From the NCBI GenBank assembly GCA_043787975.1, contig JAYVUK010000017.1, forward strand, positions 1 to 64,000: a DNA stretch of 64,000 nt, given 5' to 3'. The translations under genes and the position numbers were made by a program. The notes under the pieces are model-generated. The model was not told where the DNA came from and did no database searches. It was given only the letters and a program-made list of their open reading frames with translations. The DNA is from JAPLDA01 sp043787975. GTDB lineage: Bacteria > Bacteroidota > Bacteroidia > AKYH767-A > 2013-40CM-41-45. Positions 34,667-41,220 of the stretch are shown one piece after another (the first letter of the stretch is position 1; every line of letters starts with the position of its first letter).

Positions 34667-34696
34667 AATATAAGGATTATTCTCCGCATTTGTCAA
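34667..34696 (-). promoter_or_regulatory. Promoter of the Fic gene
   Basis: On the minus strand TTGACA (34696-34691), an 18-bp spacer and TATATT (34672-34667) make a near-consensus promoter; read in Bacteroidota terms the -7 box is TATATTTA. The start would fall inside the palindrome 34649-34665, so the mRNA would have almost no leader. Confidence 0.55.
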
Positions 34697-34974
34697 AATA
34701 AAGTACGCAAAAATTGCGGTGAATAAGGGTTCTAATCTCCGCAAAATGAAAAGTAAGCTACTTAATTTTTTTGCTTCAAAGATTGTGTCATGATTTAATT
34801 TCCATCCTACTTCAGTGTTAGTATTCCCAGATGGTATTTCATTCAATAAGAAAAATGGTACTTATCTAACAACAAGAGTGAATTCTGTTTTCGCTTGTTT
34901 CACAGGAATAACAAACACTTCAGTCAGTATTCAAAATGAACAAGGAGGTGAAATCACCCCCTTGTTCGCTTGCG
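34697..34974. other. Region between the Fic promoter and tRNA-Arg
   Basis: It contains two more CCGCA half-sites near the Fic promoter, then about 180 bp without gene signals, and the hairpin at 34939-34966 close to the tRNA 3' end. The short rightward and leftward frames here have no support. Confidence 0.4.
34939..34966 (-). terminator. Hairpin behind tRNA-Arg
   Basis: A 13-bp stem with one mismatch (AACAAGGAGGTGA with TCACCCCCTTGTT, 2-nt loop) lies 8 nt past the tRNA 3' end on the minus strand. The downstream TTTTG is short for a T-run, so it is a probable but weak terminator. Confidence 0.45.
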
Positions 34975-35046
34975 TACCCCCACCAGGAATCGAACCTGGA
35001 TTTAAAGTTTAGGAAACTTCCGTTCTATCCATTGAACTACAGGGGC
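34975..35046 (-). tRNA. tRNA-Arg (anticodon CCT)
   Basis: The minus strand reads GCCCCTG (acceptor), D arm GTTCAATGGATAGAAC, anticodon stem GAAGT/ACTTT with loop TTCCTAA giving anticodon CCT, T arm CCAGG-TTCGATT-CCTGG, and acceptor TGGGGGT followed by A. The T loop has the invariant TTCGA. CCA is not encoded. The acceptor stem has G-T wobbles at both ends. It would decode AGG. Confidence 0.93.
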
Positions 35047-35048
35047 AT

Positions 35049-35141
35049 TTTTCTAATGTGATGATGTGATAATTAGTTAATTTGATAATTAAGAAAATCA
35101 GATTCCCGATCAGCAAATCAGCAAATTATCACATTAACTAA
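35049..35141. repeat. GTGATAATTAGTTAATTTG word repeat with inverted arms
   Basis: The left arm (about 35049-35090) carries TGATGATGTGATAATTAGTT; the right arm (about 35108-35141) carries AGCAAATTATCACATTAACT and ends at the metG stop codon. It is a third member of the family seen on both sides of dut. Confidence 0.65.
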
Positions 35142-37229
35142 TCAGCTAATTTTACTTCCTTCCTTTATACTTTCCTTCGGCTGAACAAACACCAGCTTTC
35201 CGGTCACAGCATCTTCAGCCATCAGGATCATTCCCTGCGATTCGATCCCTTTTATTTTTCTTGGCTCCAGATTTACCAGAATGCTGACTTGCTGACCGAT
35301 TATTTTTTCAGGATCATAAAATGCCGCAATGCCTGATACAACGATGCGCTTGTCAATACCTGTGTCAATAGTAAGTTTCAACAGCTTGTCTGTTTTCGGA
35401 ACGCGTTCTGCCGTAAGGATGGTTCCGATGCGGATATCCATTTTACTGAAATCATCAAATGTAGTAAGCGGTTTAGCAGGGATTTCTGATTTCTGATTTC
35501 CGATTTCTGATTTTGATTCTGTTTGATTCAAAATTTTGGTTGAATGAAGTTTTGCTATTTGTTTTTCGATCACATCGTCTTCAATTTTTTCAAAAAGAAG
35601 AGAAGGAGTATTTAGCTGATGCCCCACTTTCAGGATTTGCTTATTCAATTCACTCCAGGATTGCTTTTCGAGATTCAACATCGCGTACAATTTTTCCGAA
35701 GTAAATGGAAGAAATGGTTCCATCAGTGCAGCAAGATAAGCCGTGATCTCCAATGAAAGATACAGGATCGTGCTGCAACGCTCAGGATCGGTAGCAAAAA
35801 TTTTCCATGGCTCATTGTCTGCCAGGTATTTATTTCCAAGCCGTGCAAGATTCATCAGTTCACTCAACGCTTCACGGAAACGATATTTATCGAGACAATC
35901 GCTGATGCGTTGCTGTGTTCCTTTCATCGCGCGAATGCAGGCTTTGTCATTTTCATTCGCTATGTAATGCTGTGGGACTTTTCCTCCGTAATATTTTTGC
36001 GTAAGCACCATCGTACGGTTCACAAAATTTCCGAGGATGGCAACCAATTCATTATTCACTCTTGCCTGAAAATCTTTCCAAGTGAAATCATTGTCTTTAT
36101 TTTCAGGAGCAGATGAACATAATACATAACGCAACTCATCCTGTTTATTTGGAAAGTCTTCTAAGTATTCATTCAGCCAAACAGCCCAGTTTCTTGACGT
36201 AGAAATTTTTTCTCCTTCGAGATTTAAAAATTCATTCGCCGGAACATTTTCAGGTAGGATAAATTCTCCATGTGCTTTTAACATCGCAGGAAAAATGATA
36301 CAATGAAAAACAATGTTGTCCTTGCCGATGAAGTGAATGAGTTTGGTGTCTTTGTCCATCCAGTATTTTGTCCACAGTCCACGGTCCACGGTCGACCATT
36401 GACTGTTGACTGTCGACTCAAACAAAGCCTTCGTCGCCGAAATATATCCGATCGGTGCATCAAACCACACATACAGCACTTTTCCTTTTGCATCAGGAAG
36501 CGGAACCGGAACTCCCCAATCGAGATCGCGTGTTACTGCGCGAGGCTGTAACCCTTGATCCAGCCAAGACTTGCATTGACCAAATACATTATTTTTCCAA
36601 TCGCCTTCATGACTTTTGATCCATGCTTCCAGCCAATCTTTCTGCATTTTATCAAGCGGCAAAAACCAATGCTTTGTTGTTTTCAACACAGGAGGTTTCC
36701 CACTGAGTTGTGAATGTGGATTGATGAGATCGCGTGGAGATAAACTTTTTCCGCAACGTTCACATTGATCACCGTAAGCATTTTCATTTCCGCAATTAGG
36801 ACAGGTACCGGTAATGTAACGATCTGCTAAAAAGAGTTGCGCTTCCTCATCAAAATATTGTTCAGTCGTTTCTTCCGTAAAAACATTTTTATCATACAGT
36901 GTTTTAAAAAAATCGGAAGCTGTTTTGTGATGAACCGGATCGCTTGTACGATGATAGATATCAAAAGAAATCCCAAACTCTTCAAAACTTTTTTTGATGA
37001 TGCCATGATATTTATCCACCAATTGCTGCGGAGTAATTCCCTCCCTACGTGCACGAAGCGTAATGGGAACACCATGTTCATCCGAACCGCAAATAAAAAT
37101 TACATCTTCATTCTTGCATCGCAGGTAACGCGCAAAAATATCAGCAGGCACATACACGCCGGCCAAATGCCCGATGTGAACGGGACCATTTGTATAAGGT
37201 AAAGCGGCTGTAAGGGTGTATCTTCTCAT
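35142..37229 (-). CDS. metG: Methionyl-tRNA synthetase with C-terminal tRNA-binding domain
   Basis: A 695-residue class I synthetase (start at the ATG 37229, MRRYTLTAALPYTNGP). The HIGH signature is VHIGHLAG, the zinc knuckle is CPNCGNENAYGDQCERCGK, and the KMSKS loop reads EKISTSRNW. The C-terminal 110 residues (MDIRIGTILTAERVPKTDKL) are an OB-fold tRNA-binding/dimerisation domain. Two repeat-derived inserts interrupt it: STVNSQWSTVDRGLW at about 271-287 in a surface loop of the catalytic domain, and SKSEIGNQKSEI at about 570-583 in the linker before the OB fold. Both keep the frame open. A long inverted repeat lies in its leader. Confidence 0.95.
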   Translation of the reverse strand: MRRYTLTAALPYTNGPVHIGHLAGVYVPADIFARYLRCKNEDVIFICGSDEHGVPITLRARREGITPQQLVDKYHGIIKKSFEEFGISFDIYHRTSDPVHHKTASDFFKTLYDKNVFTEETTEQYFDEEAQLFLADRYITGTCPNCGNENAYGDQCERCGKSLSPRDLINPHSQLSGKPPVLKTTKHWFLPLDKMQKDWLEAWIKSHEGDWKNNVFGQCKSWLDQGLQPRAVTRDLDWGVPVPLPDAKGKVLYVWFDAPIGYISATKALFESTVNSQWSTVDRGLWTKYWMDKDTKLIHFIGKDNIVFHCIIFPAMLKAHGEFILPENVPANEFLNLEGEKISTSRNWAVWLNEYLEDFPNKQDELRYVLCSSAPENKDNDFTWKDFQARVNNELVAILGNFVNRTMVLTQKYYGGKVPQHYIANENDKACIRAMKGTQQRISDCLDKYRFREALSELMNLARLGNKYLADNEPWKIFATDPERCSTILYLSLEITAYLAALMEPFLPFTSEKLYAMLNLEKQSWSELNKQILKVGHQLNTPSLLFEKIEDDVIEKQIAKLHSTKILNQTESKSEIGNQKSEIPAKPLTTFDDFSKMDIRIGTILTAERVPKTDKLLKLTIDTGIDKRIVVSGIAAFYDPEKIIGQQVSILVNLEPRKIKGIESQGMILMAEDAVTGKLVFVQPKESIKEGSKIS
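35480..35521 (-). repeat. ATTTCTGATTTC word repeat in the metG linker
   Basis: GATTTCTGATTTCTGATTTC followed by CGATTTCTGATTTTGATTC consists of tandem 7-8 bp words. In the metG frame it encodes SKSEIGNQKSEI between the catalytic body and the OB-fold domain. It has no counterpart in other MetG proteins that I know. Confidence 0.75.
36370..36418 (-). repeat. GTCGAC/GTTGAC word repeat inserted in metG
   Basis: GTCCACAGTCCACGGTCCAC then GGTCGACCATTGACTGTTGA and CTGTCGACT form imperfect inverted arms. The family is the same as the intergenic repeat at 17979-18046. In metG it encodes STVNSQWSTVDRGLW. Confidence 0.8.
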
Positions 37230-37232
37230 AAA

Positions 37233-37311
37233 AAGTTCAAGGTTCAACGTTTAATGTTTAAGGTTGTTGAAAGCTGATTAACTTTAAACTTTAGACATTA
37301 AACTTTAAACT
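37233..37311. repeat. Inverted word repeat in the metG leader
   Basis: Left-arm words GTTCAAGGTTCAACG and GTTTAATGTTTAAGG pair with right-arm words ACTTTAAACTTTAGACATTA and AACTTTAAACTC. The element lies between the predicted metG transcription start (near 37320) and the ATG at 37229. Confidence 0.65.
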
Positions 37312-37326
37312 CTATTTTTCGAGCGC

Positions 37327-37334
37327 CAAAGATA
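37327..37334 (-). promoter_or_regulatory. -7 box of metG
   Basis: TATCTTTG followed by GCGC on the minus strand fits TAnnTTTG. It would give a leader of about 90 nt made up of the inverted repeat. The divergent gene starts seven bases away. Confidence 0.4.
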
Positions 37335-37340
37335 ACAAAG

Positions 37341-38255
37341 ATGATTCGACCGCCATATTTGAAAGAAGGAGATACCGTTGCAATTATTTCGACGGCACGG
37401 AAAGTTACGAAAGCAGAAGTAAAACCGTGTGCTGACATCCTGAAATCGTGGGGATTGAATGTGCAATTCGGAAAAAATTTATTCAAGGAACAAAACCAGT
37501 TTTCGGGAAGTGACGAAGAAAGAACTGCCGATTTTCAAAAAGCATTGAACAGCAAAACTATCCAGGCCATTTTGTTTGCTCGTGGCGGTTACGGAACAGT
37601 TCGCATTATTGATAACATAGATTTCAAACGTTTCATCAAGAATCCGAAATGGCTGATTGGTTTCAGTGACATCACCACGATTCATTCGCATGTTCACCGT
37701 AACTGTGAAATAGAAACCATTCATGCTCCGATGAGCCTGAATATTCCAAAACTTAGTCAATCGTGTTTAAATGTTTTAAAGAATACACTTTTCGGTGAAC
37801 GTTTGAGTTATTCCTCTTCAAAACAACAGGCTTCTCTTGAAAAGCTGAACAGGAAAGGAAAAGCAACAGGTACATTGATAGGTGGAAATCTTTCACTACT
37901 CTATTCACTGATTGGTTCTTCCTCAGACATCGATACCGAAGGAAAAATATTATTTCTTGAAGACCTGGATGAATATCTTTATCACATCGACCGGATGATG
38001 ATGAACCTGAAGCGAAGCGGCAAGTTGCAAAACCTTGCAGGGCTTGTTGTCGGAAGCATGAGTGAAATGAAAGACAATGAAATTCCATTCGGGAAAACAG
38101 CTGAAGAAATAATTTCGGAAGCGGTTGCTGGTTATAATTTCCCGGTTGTTTATGGATTTCCGGCCGGACACATTCAAAATAATTTTCCGTTGATTTTCGG
38201 AAGAGAAGTTACGCTAAACGTAACCGATAAAATGGAATTAATTTTTTCGTCATGA
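37341..38255 (+). CDS. LD-carboxypeptidase (peptidase S66)
   Basis: A 304-residue cytoplasmic muropeptide-recycling enzyme that removes D-Ala from tetrapeptides. The N-terminal part opens MIRPPYLKEGDTVAIISTA. The nucleophile serine is in LIGFSDITTIHS, preceded by ARGGYGTVRIID. The Glu and His of the triad lie in ILFLEDLDEYLYHIDRMM and YGFPAGHIQNNF. Its stop overlaps the next gene by four bases (ATGA), so the two are coupled. Confidence 0.94.
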   Translation: MIRPPYLKEGDTVAIISTARKVTKAEVKPCADILKSWGLNVQFGKNLFKEQNQFSGSDEERTADFQKALNSKTIQAILFARGGYGTVRIIDNIDFKRFIKNPKWLIGFSDITTIHSHVHRNCEIETIHAPMSLNIPKLSQSCLNVLKNTLFGERLSYSSSKQQASLEKLNRKGKATGTLIGGNLSLLYSLIGSSSDIDTEGKILFLEDLDEYLYHIDRMMMNLKRSGKLQNLAGLVVGSMSEMKDNEIPFGKTAEEIISEAVAGYNFPVVYGFPAGHIQNNFPLIFGREVTLNVTDKMELIFSS

Positions 38256-38614
38256 GTAAACATAACGAGCTTGGAAAACTCGGAGAAAAGATGGCAGCAG
38301 AACATCTCATCAAGAAGGGTTTTACCATTCTCAAACAAAATTATTTTTTCGGAAAAGCGGAAGTTGATATTGTTGCACAGCTAAATAATCAACTTGTTTT
38401 TGTGGAAGTGAAAACGCGACAATCATCGTATCTCAGCGATCCTGAATACACCGTTTCCATGCGAAAGCAAAAGCTGGTGATCAAAGCTGCTGATGCTTAT
38501 ATCAAAGAGTTTGACCTTGATATGGAAGCGCGTTTCGATATCATCACCATTGTTGTAAACGGACAATACACAAAACTGGATCATTTGGAAGATGCTTTTT
38601 ATCCGACTGTGTAA
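38252..38614 (+). CDS. YraN/UPF0102 endonuclease-like protein
   Basis: A 120-residue restriction-endonuclease-fold protein of the YraN family. Motifs are LGKLGEKMAAEHLIKKGF, then the catalytic-type Asp in AEVDIVAQ and FVEVKTRQS. The biochemical role is unknown; homologues are linked to recombination or DNA repair. It overlaps the LD-carboxypeptidase gene by four bases. Palindromic repeats follow it. Confidence 0.92.
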   Translation: MSKHNELGKLGEKMAAEHLIKKGFTILKQNYFFGKAEVDIVAQLNNQLVFVEVKTRQSSYLSDPEYTVSMRKQKLVIKAADAYIKEFDLDMEARFDIITIVVNGQYTKLDHLEDAFYPTV

Positions 38615-38660
38615 ATCAGAGGGCGTGTGTTCGTGAACACGGATGTTCTCACGATTATGA

Positions 38661-38763
38661 AATCGTTGAAACGATTTTTTCCTAATTGATTTATTCTTTT
38701 AGCCGACGATTTAAATCGTGGGCTAATGAAACATCCAAATACCCTTGAACGGCTTCAGCCGTT
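38661..38763. repeat. Two-hairpin palindromic element, copy B, plus half element
   Basis: Hairpin 1 AATCGTTGAAACGATT (38661-38676), a 26-nt T-rich spacer and hairpin 2 CCGACGATTTAAATCGTGGG (38703-38722, one mismatch) copy the architecture at 25033 and 41078. A further hairpin, AACGGCTTCAGCCGTT (38748-38763), is hairpin 1 in reverse orientation with yet another stem sequence. Confidence 0.85.
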
Positions 38764-38774
38764 TTGAGAAGCTT

Positions 38775-40913
38775 CTATTCTTTGACTAATTTTTTCACGA
38801 TAACACCATCAGTTGTTTCAATTCGGAGGAAATAAATGCCGGATGGATAGTCGTTCGTTGAGAGTTGAGAGTTGGAAGATTTCATTGATTCAACGATCAA
38901 TTCCTTACCAAACAAATCTAAAAGTTTAAGGGTAACTTTTTTTCCAACCATAAACTGTGGATAGTAAACCGTAAACTCATTGTGTGTTGGATTAGGAAAA
39001 ACAGAAAGCTGTAGATCGTTGTTCACGTTCGTGATTCCAACCGTATTCGTAACTGTATTCATCGTCGTGTTTGTTACGACAGGAGTATTGAAATCAAAAT
39101 AAATGTAAGCTGTGTTATTGATTTGTGTTCCGACAACGGCATTGTCTTTTACTTTTATTTTGTACTGCACATAGCCATGACTTGCCGGTTCATTGGTATT
39201 GCTGTCAGGCAAATTGATATTCGGGAAATTGAATCGTGCTATTCCTCCTTCGAGAATTTGTACAAGCGGTTGGTGACTGTAAGCAAGCAATTGAAAAGTG
39301 GAGAGATCAAGATTTGCATTCAGTGTATCATCAATATAAATATGTTCTGCGGGAGCATTGCCTGTATTTTGAAAATGGATTGTATAAGTCAGCCATTGAT
39401 TCTCCGAGAGGTCAATGTCGCCAAAAGGATAAACTTCCTTTTCATTCGGATCAAAGCTGGCGACAACATCAAAACACTGAGTCAATGAATTATTAGCAGG
39501 ATTGATATCACCAAGAGTTGGTGCTACAGAAACTGAAATACAAACTGATGAAGATGAATCAACAACAGCCAAGGTATCGGTGAGGATAACCATGTTGAAA
39601 GCAGTACTAAAATTCAGAGTTCCGAAATCCGAAATGTTGTAAGTAATGATAGTATCACCGATAATAATATCAGGGATAAGAGCGCCTATTGCCGGACTCA
39701 AATAAGTTATTGGGCCATCTAAGGCAACGGTAACGCTGCCGCTTACTCCCGCTGCGCAATGCGCTCCGTAAAAATCAGCAATATCTCCTGCTTGAATATT
39801 CACCATAGTTTGATGTCCGACTTCGAAAATACCTTCTATACTCCATGCTCCAAGATCAAAACCAGGCTTACACTTTATTGCAAAATCATTATCATAAAAC
39901 AACGAATCGGTTGCTGTAATTACGTCCGTATAATGAAAACTTGCAGGACAAAGCACATGAAAAGGAAGGCCTGTTGTGTCTAACTCGACTTTATAATTTC
40001 CGGTGTCAAACATATTAAAGGAATATAAACCTTCTCCACCTGTAAAAACTTGTTGGCTCAGATTTCCATCCTTGTATAACATGATGTGCATATTTGGTTG
40101 ACGAACGTCCAAAAAATCAAATAGGCAGTTGATGTTCGAATCGAAATATGTTTTCCCACTGATATTCCAAAAGGAGTTACATCCGTTGGGATTAAAGATT
40201 CCGCACAAAGGCAAACTACTTAAAGGGGGATTACTATTCGTTACGCTCCCATAATTTGGGAGACAACTGACATTTGTATTCGTAAAACTAAGATTTACTA
40301 TTCTTTTTAATTGAGGCAAGCATTGCAGATTGGGGTTGGTATCACATACAAAATAAAACAAGCTATCAGGAAGTTCAGGAATATCGGTAAGTTGATTATT
40401 GTTACAAACGAGACTGTTCATTGAATTTGGTAAAACAGGAAGAGTAGTAAGTTGATTATAATTACAATTAAGAGATTTCAATGAATTTGGCAAAGATGGT
40501 AAACTTGTGAGTTGATTTACGCCACAAACAAGATCGGTCAATGAATTTGGTAAAGATGGTAGACTTGTGAGTTGATTTAAACCACACCAAAGAAAGGTCA
40601 AGGAATTTGGTAACGACGGAAGATTGGTAAGTTGATTCGCACCGCAATCAAGAAAAGTTAATGAAACAAACGCTTGTATTCCCTGCAAATCATGAATATT
40701 AAAATTTACAATAGTCAATGATGTTTCGCTTGCTACAAGTGGGCAACTCGAATCAATCGAGTCAGCAACAATGCAAGAACCATAACCAAGATTGATAAGT
40801 TTATTCCTGAAATTCGTATCTGGTAAATAAATCATCTGCGCTTTCAGGTTGTTCATTACGCAGATAAAAAAAATTGAACAGACAATAAATTTTGATGAGT
40901 AGATTTTTTTCAT
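38775..40913 (-). CDS. T9SS-secreted leucine-rich repeat protein
   Basis: A secreted protein of about 712 residues. The signal peptide is MKKIYSSKFIVCSIFFICVM...LKA (start 40913, not the earlier ATG at 40940). Then come about six leucine-rich repeats of 20 residues (SLTFLDCGANQLTNLPSLPN type), a SdrD-like beta domain starting NISGKTYFDSNINC, a conserved-repeat domain (SFDPNEKEVYPFGDIDLSEN, IHFQNTGNAPAEHIYIDDTL) and a type A sorting domain (LSVFPNPTHNEFTVYY to KKLVKE). It resembles adhesin-like cargo of type IX secretion. Near the end NSQLSTND is encoded by AACTCTC word repeats. Confidence 0.87.
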   Translation of the reverse strand: MKKIYSSKFIVCSIFFICVMNNLKAQMIYLPDTNFRNKLINLGYGSCIVADSIDSSCPLVASETSLTIVNFNIHDLQGIQAFVSLTFLDCGANQLTNLPSLPNSLTFLWCGLNQLTSLPSLPNSLTDLVCGVNQLTSLPSLPNSLKSLNCNYNQLTTLPVLPNSMNSLVCNNNQLTDIPELPDSLFYFVCDTNPNLQCLPQLKRIVNLSFTNTNVSCLPNYGSVTNSNPPLSSLPLCGIFNPNGCNSFWNISGKTYFDSNINCLFDFLDVRQPNMHIMLYKDGNLSQQVFTGGEGLYSFNMFDTGNYKVELDTTGLPFHVLCPASFHYTDVITATDSLFYDNDFAIKCKPGFDLGAWSIEGIFEVGHQTMVNIQAGDIADFYGAHCAAGVSGSVTVALDGPITYLSPAIGALIPDIIIGDTIITYNISDFGTLNFSTAFNMVILTDTLAVVDSSSSVCISVSVAPTLGDINPANNSLTQCFDVVASFDPNEKEVYPFGDIDLSENQWLTYTIHFQNTGNAPAEHIYIDDTLNANLDLSTFQLLAYSHQPLVQILEGGIARFNFPNINLPDSNTNEPASHGYVQYKIKVKDNAVVGTQINNTAYIYFDFNTPVVTNTTMNTVTNTVGITNVNNDLQLSVFPNPTHNEFTVYYPQFMVGKKVTLKLLDLFGKELIVESMKSSNSQLSTNDYPSGIYFLRIETTDGVIVKKLVKE
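40370..40680 (-). repeat. 60-bp tandem repeats encoding the leucine-rich repeats
   Basis: Units of exactly 60 bp, marked by TGAGTTGATTTA or AAGTTGATTA at about 40388, 40448, 40508, 40568 and 40628, encode 20-residue repeats. The middle units are nearly identical at the DNA level, so copy number may change by slippage or recombination. Confidence 0.8.
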
Positions 40914-41077
40914 GATCGTATGTTTTAAAAAGTTTAACATCCGAAAGTTAACGATCTATTGAAACCAAAAAGCAATTTAAGGAGATATTACGTGAACATG
41001 AAAAAAGTGTGGGCGAAAAGGGAGGAGGCAAGTGCACATGTTTGCGTTAGAAAGGATGTATGGTCACAAGATCAATA

Positions 41078-41146
41078 AATCGTTGAAACGATTTTTTCTG
41101 AATTGATTTATTCCTTTAGCCCACGACTTAAGTCGTGGGTTAACGA
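41078..41146. repeat. Two-hairpin palindromic element, copy C
   Basis: Hairpin 1 AATCGTTGAAACGATT (41078-41093), a 26-nt T-rich spacer and hairpin 2 CCCACGACTTAAGTCGTGGG (41120-41139). It is about 85% identical to copy B over 69 bp and in the same orientation. Copies B and C bracket the leucine-rich T9SS gene. Confidence 0.87.
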
Positions 41147-41194
41147 TTTCAATCATGGGCGTTTTCATGAAATCCCCAATGCCGCCTGATTTGT

Positions 41195-41202
41195 TACCTT
41201 TG
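41195..41202 (+). promoter_or_regulatory. -7 box of the pseudouridine synthase gene
   Basis: TACCTTTG followed by CGCC fits TAnnTTTG and puts transcription start near 41208, just before the ATG at 41221. It rules out the earlier in-frame ATG at 41155, which lies upstream of this box. Confidence 0.45.
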
Positions 41203-41220
41203 CGCCTCAATTCAATTTTC

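Noticed and set aside
34939..34966. CACCTCCTT in the hairpin behind tRNA-Arg as the 3' end of a 16S rRNA gene
   Set aside because: No other rRNA sequence is near; the match is short and explained by a simple stem.
34975..35046. tRNA-Arg as an integration site of a mobile island including the Fic gene
   Set aside because: No integrase, no duplicated tRNA end and ordinary genes on both sides.
40370..40680. Regular 60-bp repeats as CRISPR
   Set aside because: They are contiguous and encode leucine-rich repeats in frame; no spacers.
41155..41220. Earlier ATG of the pseudouridine synthase
   Set aside because: It lies upstream of the -7 box TACCTTTG at 41195 and just after the palindromic element.
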